Origin: Mycolicibacter minnesotensis
GTDB taxonomy: Bacteria; Actinomycetota; Actinomycetes; Mycobacteriales; Mycobacteriaceae
Direction of reading: 5' to 3'
Assembly (NCBI RefSeq): GCF_010731755.1
Contig: NZ_AP022589.1
Span: 3,534,001-3,598,000, forward strand
DNA length: 64,000 bases
The stretch's first letter is position 1. Every line of letters starts with the position of its first letter. Made by a program: the position numbers and the translations under genes. Below are positions 17,844 through 27,913 of the stretch, piece by piece. Below the pieces are notes generated by a model. The model made no database searches. It saw only the letters and a list, made by a program, of their open reading frames with translations, and had not been told where the DNA came from.

Positions 17844-20006
17844 TCAACCAGGCGTGCCTGGAGTGCCCGGCGATCCGTCGGCGCCGCCCGGGCCACCGGG
17901 ACCGCCACTGGCGCCGAAGCCGTCGGTGGCGTCGGCCCCGGCTCCTCCCACCCCGCCGACACCACTGGCGCCGGGGTGCGCCACTCCGCCGGCTCCGCCG
18001 GTCCCACCCCAACCGCCGGTGGCGGTGCCCGCCGTGGCGGTGGTCGCGTCGCCGCCGGCACCGCCCACGCCTCCCGCACCGCCGGTGACGTCGTTGTAGC
18101 CGTCGGCTCCCGCGTCGACAGATCCGTCCGCGGTGCCGCCGGTTCCGCCGACGCCGCCGCCACCGCCGAGTGCCCCCTGACCGAGAACGACCGAGCTTCC
18201 TCCGGTGCCGTCACCCCCGGTGCCCCCGGCGCCGCCGACGCCGCCCGTGCCCCCGGCGAAGGCCATGCCCCCCGCCCCGCCGTCTCCGCCGCGTCCGCCG
18301 CCGCCGTAGCCGCCGCCGATGCCGCCGACTCCGGTGCCGGTGCCGCCGGTTCCGCCGGCCCCGCCGGTTCCGCCGGTACTGCCGACGCCGACGCCGCGCC
18401 CGCCTTCGCCGCCGGTCCCACCGCTACCGCCCACTCCGGTGACCAGCCCGGTGATATCGAGGCCACCGCCTTGTCCGCCGGTCCCGCCGGCGCCGCCCGC
18501 GCCGCCGGTGCCGCCGGCACTCCCGACGCCGCCGCCTCCGCCGCCACCTCCACCCCCACCGGAGGTGGTGCTTCCCGGGGAGGGTGCGGCCGCCCCGATG
18601 CCGCCCACTCCTCCCACTCCGCCGCCGTCAGCGCCGCCGTGGCCACCGTTGCCGCCGGTACCGGTGCCGACGAGTCCGAATCCCGACCACCCGCCGTGGC
18701 CACCTACGGCGCCGGTCGCGCCCCCGCTGCCGTCGCCGCCGGCACCGCCGTCGCCGCCCGCCCCGCCTATCGCGCCGGCGCCGCCACCGCCACCGCCGTT
18801 GCCGCGCCCCGCGCTGTGGCCGTCCCCGCTGGCGTTTCCGCCGTCACCGCCTTGACCGCCCGCACCGCCGACCCCGGACAACCTCTCGAAGAGGTTGCTC
18901 CCGCTGCTGCCGCCAAACCAGCCCACACCGCCGCTGCCGCCGTTGCCGGAGGTGGTTCCCCCATTGCCGCCGTGGCCGCCGTTTCCACCAGCTCCGCCGC
19001 TGCCGCCCACACCCGTGACCGCGGCGCCGCCGTCGCCGCCGAGTCCGCCGTAGCCACCGTCGCCGCCATCACCGACTGTGCCCGCCGAGCCGCCGTTGCC
19101 GGCGTTGCCGCCGGCTCCGCCGTTTCCGCCGTCACCGAACAGTGCGAGGGTCCTGCCGCCGTCGCCGCCGTACCAGCCGTCGCCGCCCACCACGCCCGCC
19201 GCGCCGTTGCCGCCGTCCCCGCCGTGCCCGCCGGCTCCGCCGTTGCCGAACAGCCAGGCCACCGCGTTGCCACCGTCGCCGCCATAGGCACCGTTCCAGC
19301 CGGCGGCCGCGTCTCCGCCGTCTCCGCCCGCGCCGCCATGGCCCATGAACGTGCCACCGCTGCCGCCGTCTCCGCCGTCGCCGGGGTAGTCGCCGGAGCC
19401 GAAACCGCCGCCGTGGCCGCCGTCGCCGCCGTTGCCGAAGAGCCCGGCGTTGCCGCCGTTGCCGCCCCAGCCGCCGAATGCGGTGCCGCCGTCGCCGCCG
19501 TCACCGAACCACAGTCCGCCCGCTCCGCCCATGGCCTGTTCGTTGGTGCCGCCGTCGATGCCGTCGGCGCCGTTGCCGATGAGCAGCTGACCGTTGCCGA
19601 AAGTGGTGTTGATCCAGCCGCTGATCTCCATGCCCGACTGGGTGGCCAGCCAGTCTTGGCCGGCGTCGTGGATCGGGGCATAGATCCAGGTGTCGAACAA
19701 TTCGGCCGTGGTGGGGGCGGTGGCTGCCGCAGTGTTCGACAGTGTGACCTCGGTCCCGGCTGAGCCGCTGAGAACAGACAGGAACGTAGTCCAGTCGGCT
19801 GTGTCCAGGCTTGGGCTGTCGGTGGCACCCAGCCACGACCAGCTCGCCGGATCGAAGAGGTCCGCCGTCCAGTCGAACGGATCGGCCTGGGCGGGCGCGG
19901 TAGCCAGGGGGCTCAGACCCCATGCCAGGAGGGCGCCGGCAGCGCTGCCCAGACCTATCATTCGGCGGCGGCGGAGGGTTTCTTGGGCGTGTCGACGAAC
20001 AGGCAT
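17844..20006 (-). CDS. Secreted PGRS-repeat protein without a PE domain
   Basis: A 720-residue protein dominated by glycine-rich GGxGG repeats from about residue 155 to the C-terminus, the PGRS pattern. Instead of a PE domain, the N-terminus is a signal peptide: four arginines (12-15) before a hydrophobic core (16-36) and a likely AQA cleavage site (39-41). The RRMIGLG context resembles a twin-arginine signal. LIGNGADG at 142-149 matches the conserved motif that precedes PGRS domains in PE_PGRS proteins and is linked to outer-membrane anchoring. The ATG 20006 start has AGGGAG upstream; GTG 20021 is an alternative. The role is unknown; PGRS proteins are surface-exposed. The opposite strand is open over most of the repeats through codon bias only. 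Confidence 0.82.
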   Translation of the reverse strand: MPVRRHAQETLRRRRMIGLGSAAGALLAWGLSPLATAPAQADPFDWTADLFDPASWSWLGATDSPSLDTADWTTFLSVLSGSAGTEVTLSNTAAATAPTTAELFDTWIYAPIHDAGQDWLATQSGMEISGWINTTFGNGQLLIGNGADGIDGGTNEQAMGGAGGLWFGDGGDGGTAFGGWGGNGGNAGLFGNGGDGGHGGGFGSGDYPGDGGDGGSGGTFMGHGGAGGDGGDAAAGWNGAYGGDGGNAVAWLFGNGGAGGHGGDGGNGAAGVVGGDGWYGGDGGRTLALFGDGGNGGAGGNAGNGGSAGTVGDGGDGGYGGLGGDGGAAVTGVGGSGGAGGNGGHGGNGGTTSGNGGSGGVGWFGGSSGSNLFERLSGVGGAGGQGGDGGNASGDGHSAGRGNGGGGGGAGAIGGAGGDGGAGGDGSGGATGAVGGHGGWSGFGLVGTGTGGNGGHGGADGGGVGGVGGIGAAAPSPGSTTSGGGGGGGGGGGVGSAGGTGGAGGAGGTGGQGGGLDITGLVTGVGGSGGTGGEGGRGVGVGSTGGTGGAGGTGGTGTGVGGIGGGYGGGGRGGDGGAGGMAFAGGTGGVGGAGGTGGDGTGGSSVVLGQGALGGGGGVGGTGGTADGSVDAGADGYNDVTGGAGGVGGAGGDATTATAGTATGGWGGTGGAGGVAHPGASGVGGVGGAGADATDGFGASGGPGGPGGADGSPGTPGTPG

Positions 20007-20088
20007 GATCCACTCCCTCACCGAGAATTCCCATCACCGATCAGCGCCGACCCTACGGTCGCTGCACGGCAGGGGATGCAGTAGTCGA
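20007..20088. other. Spacer between the candidate small gene and the PGRS gene
   Basis: About 80 bases that include the PGRS ribosome-binding site. No separate promoter or RNA could be identified. Confidence 0.4.
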
Positions 20089-20289
20089 CTACTGCACTTG
20101 TCGGTTAATGCCGCGCCGTGGAGGACGCGGAGGGGAGTGCAGCGGCGCGCCGCCGTCGTCGGGGGCGTGCGGCCATTCGTCGCCCCCGCGTTCGGCGCGG
20201 TCGGGATAGTCCACATCGGCAGCGGGGCCGTTGGCCATGGCCTTACGCGACTCGCGACTTCGCTTGCTGTACCTCTGATGACGCGCCAT
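20089..20289 (-). CDS. Candidate small hydrophilic protein upstream of the PGRS gene
   Basis: A 66-codon frame starting ATG 20289, preceded by a good ribosome-binding site (AGGAGAGG about 6 bases upstream). The product is basic at its N-terminus (MARHQRYSKRSRESRK), then rich in Asp, Gly and Pro, with no membrane segment or known motif. Roughly four fifths of third codon positions are G or C, as expected for a real gene here. It is in the same direction as the PGRS gene, 82 bases away, so the two could be cotranscribed. TAACTT (minus strand, in the bases just before the ribosome-binding site) is a possible -10. I do not recognise the protein. Confidence 0.42.
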   Translation of the reverse strand: MARHQRYSKRSRESRKAMANGPAADVDYPDRAERGGDEWPHAPDDGGAPLHSPPRPPRRGINRQVQ

Positions 20290-20413
20290 CGACGCCCTCT
20301 CCTGCGGACCGGAAAGTTAATGTCGACCCATCTTTACAGACCTATTTCTAAGATAAGAAATGGGGTAGAGAAATCTGTATAGATCCCGAGAATCGGCAAG
20401 GGGTCCCGCGCGA
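20290..20413. other. AT-rich intergenic stretch beyond cobS
   Basis: About 120 bases, unusually AT-rich for this window around 20315-20390. Probably promoter DNA for the leftward small gene and PGRS unit. No other feature was recognised. Confidence 0.4.
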
Positions 20414-21145
20414 TCAGAACGCCGCCAGCGACACCGCCGTCAGCGTTGTCGTCCACTCGATAGCCGCGCCCAGCACGTCACCGGTGACCCCACCCAGCCG
20501 GCGCACGCAGTGTCTGACCAGCACAAGGCCGCCGATCAGCGCCAGCGTCACAGCAACCGGCCCGTGCCACGGCGCCGACCCGGTCGGCACGGACGCCGCC
20601 ACCAGGACCAACACCCACGCGGCAGCCACCGGCAGCGGCTGAGTTCCGGCCACCGTGGCACCCAGCATGCTGCCCGCGGCGGCTGGCACCGAACGTCGGC
20701 AGGCCAGCACCGCAGCCACCCTGCCCGCGCACACCGCGACCACCAGCTGCCCGCCGTTCAGCAGCGGAAAGGTCGTCGCCTGCAGCCCCATCACCAGCAC
20801 CACCGCGACCACACCGAACGGGCCCGTCGAACCCTCGCGCATCACCTGGAGCGCCTGCGGGGCCGGCCGGTAACACCCGAGACCGTCGGCGGTGTCGGCA
20901 ACTCCGTCGATATGCAGGCCGCGGGTCGCCGCCAGCAGGGCCGCCACGGCCAGCAGTCCCGTCACGGGACTGCCCGGGCCGAACGCGAACCCGCCGCCCC
21001 ACACCACGACCGCGGCCAGCGCGCCGAGACCGGCGCCGACCAGCGGAAGTGCCGTCATCGTTCCGCGTCCCGGTGCCCCGGCGACACCACCGGGCAACCG
21101 CAGGGCGGTTCCGAACGCGACCGCAGCGGCCAGCGATCGGATCAC
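20414..21145 (-). CDS. cobS: Adenosylcobinamide-GDP ribazoletransferase (cobalamin synthase)
   Basis: A 243-residue integral membrane protein that joins alpha-ribazole to adenosylcobinamide-GDP, the last assembly step of adenosylcobalamin. The metal-binding motif [14 protein letters not shown] gives D80, D84 and D87, and the C-terminal VTGDVLGA motif completes the site. Six or so hydrophobic segments are visible. The GTG start overlaps the cobT stop by 4 bp (GTGA), so the two genes are translationally coupled and supply each other: CobT makes the alpha-ribazole phosphate that CobS uses. Confidence 0.96.
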   Translation of the reverse strand: MIRSLAAAVAFGTALRLPGGVAGAPGRGTMTALPLVGAGLGALAAVVVWGGGFAFGPGSPVTGLLAVAALLAATRGLHIDGVADTADGLGCYRPAPQALQVMREGSTGPFGVVAVVLVMGLQATTFPLLNGGQLVVAVCAGRVAAVLACRRSVPAAAGSMLGATVAGTQPLPVAAAWVLVLVAASVPTGSAPWHGPVAVTLALIGGLVLVRHCVRRLGGVTGDVLGAAIEWTTTLTAVSLAAF

Positions 21146-22197
21146 CCGCCGGCCTCACCCGTCGGACCCGATACCCCCGCCTCGGCGAAGGTAGCCATGG
21201 ACGACAACGTCGCCACCGCCGCGCGCAGCACCGGCAGGGCCACGGCCGCGCCGGTGCCCTCGCCCAATCGCATCTGCAGGTCGAGGATCGGCTCCAGCCC
21301 CAGTGCGGCGCAGGCCAGCGCGTGCGCCGGCTCCGGCGAGCGGTGACCGGCCTGCCACCAGGCTCGGGCCCCGGGGGCCAACCGGTCGGCCACCAGGGCC
21401 GCAGCCGTCGAGGCCAGGCCGTCGAGTAACACCGGGGTGCGCCGCACCGCGGCCTGAGCGCAGAAACCCGCCAGCGCCGCCAGATCGGCGCCTCCGCAGC
21501 AACGCAGCAGCGCGAGGGGATCGGTGTGGTGCGGCCGCGACCGGAACAGCGCGTCGCGTACCGCCGCGGTCTTACGCGACCAACCGCCGTCATCGATCCC
21601 CGTCCCGGGGCCGACCACGTCGGAGGGCTCGGCGCCGGTCAGCGCCGCGATCACGGTGGCACCGACGGTGGTGTTTCCGATCCCCATATCGCCGGGGATG
21701 AGCAAATCTGCCCCGCCGTCGACTTCCTCGTCGGCGATACGCCGGCCTGCCTCGACCGCGGCGATGGTCTCCTCGGCGGTCAGGGCGTCCTCGCGGGTGA
21801 TATCACCGCTGCCGCGGCGCACCTTGTAGGCGCCCAGCGCGTCCCCGGGCAGTTCCGTGGCGACCGCCATGTCCACCACCCGCACCCCGGCCCCGGCAAC
21901 GGCGGCCAGGGCGTTGATGGCGGCTCCGCCTCGGTCGATATTGGCGACCATCTGCGCGGTGACCTCCGCCGGATAGGCCGACACCCGTCCCCGCGTCACG
22001 CCGTGATCGCCGGCGAACACCACGACGCGGACGCGCTCGAACGGCCTTGGCGGGCAGTGGCCTTGGCACGACGCGGCCCACACGGAGAGGCTCTCCAACC
22101 GGCCCAGCGAACCCACCGGTTTGGTCAGAAGGTCCTGCCGGGCGCGGGCGGCGGCCGCGACGGCTGGATCGGGCGGGCGGACCGGAGGGAAATCCAT
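21142..22197 (-). CDS. cobT: Nicotinate-nucleotide--dimethylbenzimidazole phosphoribosyltransferase
   Basis: A 351-residue enzyme that makes alpha-ribazole 5'-phosphate for the lower ligand of cobalamin. Family blocks are [21 protein letters not shown], the [12 protein letters not shown] phosphate loop region and [15 protein letters not shown] near the C-terminus, whose glutamate is the catalytic base. ATG 22197 ([10 protein letters not shown]) matches the expected length; no strong ribosome-binding site is visible. It starts 23 bases after the stop of the DUF3043 gene and probably shares its transcript. Confidence 0.96.
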   Translation of the reverse strand: MDFPPVRPPDPAVAAAARARQDLLTKPVGSLGRLESLSVWAASCQGHCPPRPFERVRVVVFAGDHGVTRGRVSAYPAEVTAQMVANIDRGGAAINALAAVAGAGVRVVDMAVATELPGDALGAYKVRRGSGDITREDALTAEETIAAVEAGRRIADEEVDGGADLLIPGDMGIGNTTVGATVIAALTGAEPSDVVGPGTGIDDGGWSRKTAAVRDALFRSRPHHTDPLALLRCCGGADLAALAGFCAQAAVRRTPVLLDGLASTAAALVADRLAPGARAWWQAGHRSPEPAHALACAALGLEPILDLQMRLGEGTGAAVALPVLRAAVATLSSMATFAEAGVSGPTGEAGG

Positions 22198-22220
22198 CGC
22201 TGGCGGCGAAGAATGCGAAC

Positions 22221-22898
22221 TCAGCCGAGCTGCTCGCCGCGCCGCACCTGCGGGCGCGGTGCCCGCATGCGGCGCAGCGTCGACGCCCGGCTGGCGGCAT
22301 AAAGCCCCAACTTCCACCGGCTCTCGACATTCTCGGGGAATTTGGCGTCGACCATCCGGCTCACCTTGCGGGCCACCAGCACACCGTCGACCGCCATCGA
22401 GACCATCAGCAGCATCATCGCCGGGGAGATGTAGTACTGGATCTGCGGGGCCGCCATCATGATGAACATCAGGCCCAGCGCCACCGGCATGAACAGGCCC
22501 AGCAGGTTATGGCGGGCATCGACGATGTCGCGGACATAGCGGCGCACCGGGCCACGGTCGCGCTCCAGCAATGCCGACTCGTCGCCGGCGAGCATCCGTT
22601 CGCGCCGGTCGGACATCCGCTCTCGACGCTCCGCCTTGGCGGTTCGACGCTCCTCTTTGGACAGCTTCGGGCCGGCCAGCGACTTGCGGCGGGCCCGGGC
22701 CTCCGCGGAGGTCATCGGAGCCGGTGCCACCGGGCCACGCCGCTTGGCCGCGGCGTTGCGTTTGGGGGTGGGGCGCCCTTTGGGGGCAGTGCCGAGGGCA
22801 CGAGCGGACTCCGCGGACCCGGCGCCGTCGACAACGACGGCGGAGGCCACGGACTCAGTGGACTGAGTCTCGTCTTTTCTGCGCCCGGGCAACTTCAC
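22221..22898 (-). CDS. DUF3043 membrane protein
   Basis: A 225-residue protein of the actinobacterial DUF3043 family (Rv2206 by position). A long, highly charged N-terminus (about 120 residues) precedes [19 protein letters not shown] and two transmembrane segments (about 132-150 and 155-175, [17 protein letters not shown]). A short basic tail ([19 protein letters not shown]) ends the protein. Function unknown. The GTG start 22898 is 7 bases after TAATCT. It is divergent from the glycerate kinase and upstream of cobT. Confidence 0.82.
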   Translation of the reverse strand: MKLPGRRKDETQSTESVASAVVVDGAGSAESARALGTAPKGRPTPKRNAAAKRRGPVAPAPMTSAEARARRKSLAGPKLSKEERRTAKAERRERMSDRRERMLAGDESALLERDRGPVRRYVRDIVDARHNLLGLFMPVALGLMFIMMAAPQIQYYISPAMMLLMVSMAVDGVLVARKVSRMVDAKFPENVESRWKLGLYAASRASTLRRMRAPRPQVRRGEQLG

Positions 22899-22905
22899 GC
22901 CCGCC

Positions 22906-22911
22906 AGATTA
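22906..22911 (-). promoter_or_regulatory. -10 element, leaderless start of the DUF3043 gene
   Basis: TAATCT on the minus strand, 7 bases before GTG 22898. Confidence 0.45.
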
Positions 22912-22955
22912 CTTGCCCCGTCCGCCCGGCCTGCGTTGCCGTCTACGCGGCTCGA

Positions 22956-22961
22956 TACCCT
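22956..22961 (+). promoter_or_regulatory. -10 element, leaderless start of the glycerate kinase
   Basis: TACCCT, 6 bases before ATG 22968, in the 69-bp divergent region shared with the DUF3043 gene. Confidence 0.45.
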
Positions 22962-22967
22962 GCAGGT

Positions 22968-24107
22968 ATGGCCTACAACCCGGGTGCTGGCGGTTTCGCT
23001 GGCCCAGGGGCGCGGGCGCTTCGGGTCCTGATCGCGCCCGACTGCTTCGGTGAGAGTCTGACCGCGGTACAGGCCGCCGCCGCGATATCGACGGGCTGGC
23101 ATCGCAGCCGGCCCCACGACCGGCTCAAGATCGCCCCGCAGTCCGACGGCGGCCCGGGTTTCGTCGCGGTGCTGGCCGCTGAGCTGGGCACCGTCGTCCG
23201 CTCACGGGTCAGCGGGCCGTTGGCGGATGCGGTGGACGCCGAATGGGTGTGGGACGACACCAGCAAGACGGCCTATCTGGAATGTGCGCAGGCGTGCGGT
23301 CTGGGACTGCTCGGCGAAGCACCGTCGCCGCAGACAGCGTTGTCGGCCCACAGCAGGGGAGTGGGTCAGCTGGTCGTCGCGGCGTTGGAGGCCGGAGCGC
23401 AGCGGATCGTCGTGGGACTCGGGGGCAGTTCCTGTACCGACGGGGGCCGCGGCATGGTCGATGTACTCGGCGGCCTGGCCACCGGCCAGCGGCGGCTCGC
23501 GGGTATCGAACTGGTCGCGGCCTGCGACGTCGAACACCCGCTGCTGGGTCCCTGGGGCGCAGCCCGCGTATTCGGGCCACAGAAGGGCGCTGACGCGGCC
23601 ACCGTGGCCGTGCTCGAGAGCCGCCTGGCCGCCTGGGCCAACGAGCTCGACGCCGCCGCGGGTTGGGACGCCAGTGCCGCCTCAGGTGCCGGCGCGGCCG
23701 GCGGGATCGCGGCGGCGGTGCTGGCCTTGGGTGGCGCCATCGAGTCCGGTGCGCAGATTGTGGCGCGCCACACCGGTTTGCAGGAAGCGCTGGCCGACAC
23801 CGACGTCCTGGTGACCGGCGAGGGCCGATTCGATCAGCAGTCGCTGCACGGAAAGGTGATCGGGTCCCTCGCCGCGGCGGCCCGGGGCCGTGACATTCCG
23901 CTGTTGGTGTTCGCCGGGCAGATCGACCTGGATGAACCGGCACTGCGAGCTGCCGGGGTGCTGGCCGCCCGGGCGATCGCCGACTATGCGGGCTCGGTGC
24001 GGCTGGCTCTGATCGATGCCGCCAACCAGCTGATCGGCCTGAGCAGCGTCACGGCGTCCCAGATCAGTGGTCGCCCCGCGCAGACGCCCGATTCGCCACG
24101 TCAGTAG
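22968..24107 (+). CDS. Glycerate kinase (GlxK/GarK family)
   Basis: A 379-residue member of the glycerate kinase family 1 (PF02595; Rv2205c by position), which phosphorylates D-glycerate with ATP. Family blocks are [18 protein letters not shown] at the start, [10 protein letters not shown], the [14 protein letters not shown] phosphate-binding region and the [18 protein letters not shown] segment. The start is ATG 22968, 6 bases from a -10 hexamer; a long open frame further upstream lies antisense to the DUF3043 gene and is not coding. Which glycerate isomer or pathway it serves is not shown by the neighbours. Confidence 0.9.
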   Translation: MAYNPGAGGFAGPGARALRVLIAPDCFGESLTAVQAAAAISTGWHRSRPHDRLKIAPQSDGGPGFVAVLAAELGTVVRSRVSGPLADAVDAEWVWDDTSKTAYLECAQACGLGLLGEAPSPQTALSAHSRGVGQLVVAALEAGAQRIVVGLGGSSCTDGGRGMVDVLGGLATGQRRLAGIELVAACDVEHPLLGPWGAARVFGPQKGADAATVAVLESRLAAWANELDAAAGWDASAASGAGAAGGIAAAVLALGGAIESGAQIVARHTGLQEALADTDVLVTGEGRFDQQSLHGKVIGSLAAAARGRDIPLLVFAGQIDLDEPALRAAGVLAARAIADYAGSVRLALIDAANQLIGLSSVTASQISGRPAQTPDSPRQ

Positions 24108-24126
24108 GGAACACCCAGGTGCAGGG

Positions 24127-24132
24127 TATCGT
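24127..24132 (+). promoter_or_regulatory. -10 element upstream of the Fe-S carrier gene
   Basis: TATCGT at 24127. A start site 7-8 bases downstream would fall on GTG 24140, which opens a 13-codon frame ending at TAA 24179-24181, before the carrier gene. Confidence 0.45.
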
Positions 24133-24203
24133 TGTTGCGGTGGGCCAAGAAGCCGCGCAACGTGGCGGGCTCACCCCATAATCAACCGCAATAGGGAGAC
24201 GCA

Positions 24204-24560
24204 ATGACTGTTCAGGATCAGTCGACCACCGAGTCTCACGGCGTGGTCTTGACCGACGAAGCCGCGGCCAAGGTGAAGACGCTGCTGGAACAAGAGGGCC
24301 GTGACGACCTGACCCTGCGGATCTCGGTCCAGCCGGGTGGCTGCGCGGGCCTGCGCTACAACCTGTTCTTCGACGACCGCAGCCTCGACGGTGACGTGGT
24401 CGCGGAGTTCAACGGCGTGACGCTCACCGTCGACCGCATGAGCGCCCCGTATCTGCAGGGCGCCGAGATCGGCTACGCCGACCAGATCGACAAGCAGGGC
24501 TTCACCATCGAGAACCCCAACGCCGGCGGCTCCTGCTCGTGCGGCGACTCGTTCAACTGA
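24204..24560 (+). CDS. HesB/IscA-type iron-sulfur carrier protein
   Basis: A 118-residue A-type Fe-S carrier (Rv2204c by position; ErpA/IscA-like). The three cluster-binding cysteines are present as C47 (PGGCAGLRY) and C111 and C113 (GGSCSCGDSF). It delivers [Fe-S] clusters to apoproteins; LipA and other radical-SAM or respiratory proteins encoded nearby are plausible but unproven clients. The ATG has AGGGAG 5 bases upstream. The leader of about 65 bases contains a possible leaderless upstream ORF. Confidence 0.95.
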   Translation: MTVQDQSTTESHGVVLTDEAAAKVKTLLEQEGRDDLTLRISVQPGGCAGLRYNLFFDDRSLDGDVVAEFNGVTLTVDRMSAPYLQGAEIGYADQIDKQGFTIENPNAGGSCSCGDSFN

Positions 24561-24682
24561 GCGCCTAGCCGCGATCGCCAACGCGGCGCAACCCGGGCGC
24601 TACCTGCTGCCCGGCGGCGAGCCGGCCGCGCCGGGCCGCTACCGTGGATACCCACATCCAGGCCCATGGTGACGAAAAGTAG

Positions 24683-25669
<987 letters not shown>

Positions 25670-25678
25670 TCGACGTTG

Positions 25679-25731
25679 ACTCTGCGGCTACGGTGCGAAA
25701 GTGCGAGTAGGCCGCGCCGTAGGCGCAGAGT
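25679..25731. repeat. Imperfect inverted repeat between adoK and asnB
   Basis: Arms 25679-25693 and 25717-25731 (15 bases, one mismatch) enclose 23 bases. It lies exactly in the gap between two convergent stop codons, so a bidirectional terminator is the simplest reading. The regular internal sequence also resembles a dispersed palindromic element; a genome search is needed to separate the two. Confidence 0.6.
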
Positions 25732-25738
25732 GAACGGC

Positions 25739-27709
25739 TCATAGCCGCACGGGGTAGTCCGGCTCCCGGATGGCGGGAACCACACTGCGCTCGATGAAGA
25801 TCGCGTGCCAGAGCATGAAGATCAGCACGGTCCACAGCCGGCGGCTGTGATCAGCGGCGCCGGTACGGTGCTCGTCGAGCATGGAACGCACCGCGGCCAC
25901 ATCGATGAGGTGACCCGCACCGGTGGCGTCCACCATGCCGTAGGCCCACTCCAACAGCTCACCCGCACGCAGCCAGTGCCGCAGCGGCACCGGGAAGCCG
26001 AGCTTGGGCCGATGCAACACATGCGCGGGAATGATCGGCTCCAGCGCACGGCGCAGCGCGTACTTGGTCGTGGTGCGGGTGATCTTGGCCGACACCGGAA
26101 GGCGCGAGGCCACAGCGAACACCTCGGGGTCCAGGAACGGCACCCGCAGCTCCAGCGAATTGGCCATCGTCATCTTGTCGGCCTTGACCAAGATGTCGCC
26201 TCGCAGCCAGGTGAACAGGTCGATGTGCTGCATCCGGGCCACCGGATCCCAGCCGGCCGATTCTGCATACAGCGGCGCGGTGACATCGGTGTGAGTCCAG
26301 TCGGGGGAGAAGCCGGGCAGTACCGCGCGCAGTTGTTCGTCGGAGAAGCTGCGCGCGTTGCCGTAGTAGCGCTCTTGCAACGTCAGCGATCCGCGGTGCA
26401 GCAGGCTCTTGCCGCGCATTCCCTCGGGCAACGGCCGCGAGGCCTTGCCGAGCGATCGGCGCACCGGAGTGGGCAGGTAGTCGAACGGGCGCAGCGACAG
26501 CGGCTCGCGGTAGATCGTGTAGCCGCCGAACAACTCGTCGGCGCCTTCGCCTGAGAGCACCACCTTGACGTGCTTGCGGGCCTCTGCGGCGATGAAGTAC
26601 AGCGGCACCAGAGCCGGGTCGGCGACCGGGTCGTCGAGGTACCACACGATCTCGGGGAGTGCAGCGACGAATTCGGCCGGGCTCACCACTTTGACCACGT
26701 GCCGGGCCCCGATGGCCTCGGCGGACGCAGCGGCGACGTCCACCTCGGAGAAACCCTCACGCTCGAACCCGGTGGTAAAGGTGATCAGCTTGGGGTTGTG
26801 GCGCATCGCCAGCGCGGCGATCGCGGTGGAGTCGATGCCGCCGGACAGAAACGCCCCGACCGTGACGTCGGCCCGCATGTGCTTGGCGACCGAATCCTCG
26901 AGCACCGCGGTGATCTCGTCATAGCGAGCCTGCTCGCTGTCGCGGGTGATCGGAGTGGCATCGAAGCGTGGCCGGAAATAACGGGTGGTCTCCGGCGCAG
27001 CGCCGGGACGAATCCGGGCGTAACAGCCCGATTCCAGCCGCCGTATGCCCCGGTGCAGCGTCTCCGGCTCGGGCACATATTGCAGCACCGTGTAGTGCTG
27101 CAGCGCGCGGGTGTCGATGCCTGAAGCGCCAGCGTCGAAACCCACGACCTCAGCGAGGTCCAGCAGGCACTTCTTCTCGCTGCCGACCACCGTGCCACCG
27201 GGACCGGTGGCCATGAACAGCGGTTTGATCCCGAACGGGTCGCGGGCGCAGAACAGCTCCTCGGCCACGGTGTCCCAGACGGCGAAGGCGAACATGCCGC
27301 GCAGTCGCTTCAGCACGTCAACGCCCCAGTAGTGATATCCCGCGACGATCGCCTCGCCATCGCCGTCCGTCGCGAACAGCGCACCGTGCTCTGCGGCAAG
27401 TTGCGCCCGCAGCTCCAGGTAGTTGTAGATCTCGCCGTTGAAGACCAGTTCGTAGCGCTCGGGGGCCTCCGGCGGGCCCCACCGCATCGGCTGGTGGGAG
27501 TGGGCGATGTCGATGAAGGACAGTCGGTTGAACCCGAACACCACGCGATCGCCGGCCCAGATGCCACCTGGCTCGTCGGGTCCGCGGTGGCGCATCAGGT
27601 GGGTCGCACGCGAAACCGCGCCGGCGACTGTCTCGATATCCGCGGCCGACCGCGGACCAGCGGTGTCGGTGCCGGCCGGGGCACACACGAAAGCCAGCAG
27701 TCCACACAT
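25739..27709 (-). CDS. asnB: Asparagine synthase (glutamine-hydrolysing)
   Basis: A 656-residue class II glutamine amidotransferase. The N-terminal Ntn domain begins with MCGLLAF, giving the nucleophile C2, with RHRGPDEPG and NGEIYNYLELR as glutamine-site motifs. The synthetase domain has the PP-loop SGGIDS at 289-294 and the LSGEGADELFGGY block. It converts aspartate to asparagine; in mycobacteria the same gene may alternatively act in amidation of cell-envelope precursors (family knowledge, not shown here). ATG 27709 is the only start that leaves Cys at position 2. It is divergent from ctaC. Confidence 0.95.
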   Translation of the reverse strand: MCGLLAFVCAPAGTDTAGPRSAADIETVAGAVSRATHLMRHRGPDEPGGIWAGDRVVFGFNRLSFIDIAHSHQPMRWGPPEAPERYELVFNGEIYNYLELRAQLAAEHGALFATDGDGEAIVAGYHYWGVDVLKRLRGMFAFAVWDTVAEELFCARDPFGIKPLFMATGPGGTVVGSEKKCLLDLAEVVGFDAGASGIDTRALQHYTVLQYVPEPETLHRGIRRLESGCYARIRPGAAPETTRYFRPRFDATPITRDSEQARYDEITAVLEDSVAKHMRADVTVGAFLSGGIDSTAIAALAMRHNPKLITFTTGFEREGFSEVDVAAASAEAIGARHVVKVVSPAEFVAALPEIVWYLDDPVADPALVPLYFIAAEARKHVKVVLSGEGADELFGGYTIYREPLSLRPFDYLPTPVRRSLGKASRPLPEGMRGKSLLHRGSLTLQERYYGNARSFSDEQLRAVLPGFSPDWTHTDVTAPLYAESAGWDPVARMQHIDLFTWLRGDILVKADKMTMANSLELRVPFLDPEVFAVASRLPVSAKITRTTTKYALRRALEPIIPAHVLHRPKLGFPVPLRHWLRAGELLEWAYGMVDATGAGHLIDVAAVRSMLDEHRTGAADHSRRLWTVLIFMLWHAIFIERSVVPAIREPDYPVRL

Positions 27710-27853
27710 CGGGTCCCAGTATGCCGCACCGGTATCGGCTCGTGCCTGCGCAGGGCCGGTGCGTACGGGCTAGTCCGATGTTGTGGTCAACACACCGGGG
27801 CCGCCAACCGGCAGGTACGTCGAACCTTGATGATGCGGGTGGTCTACGCTGCG

Positions 27854-27859
27854 TAGTAT
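27854..27859 (+). promoter_or_regulatory. Probable -10 element of ctaC
   Basis: TAGTAT, about 55 bases before GTG 27914 and therefore upstream of its ribosome-binding site. No well-spaced -35 was found. Confidence 0.35.
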
Positions 27860-27913
27860 TCGACTGCTCCGCCGGGTCAGTCGGCCCGTTCTGTGACTCG
27901 AGGAGGCACCAAC

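Noticed and set aside
17850..19450. Repetitive DNA resembling a CRISPR or satellite array
   Set aside because: The periodicity is 9-12 bases of Gly-Gly-x codons in one frame with no spacer structure; it is the PGRS domain.
17976..19763. Long open frame (595 codons) on the plus strand opposite the PGRS gene
   Set aside because: It is the reverse strand of GGxGG codons, yields a low-complexity Ala/Pro/Val product, and has no start context. Several frames are open here for the same reason.
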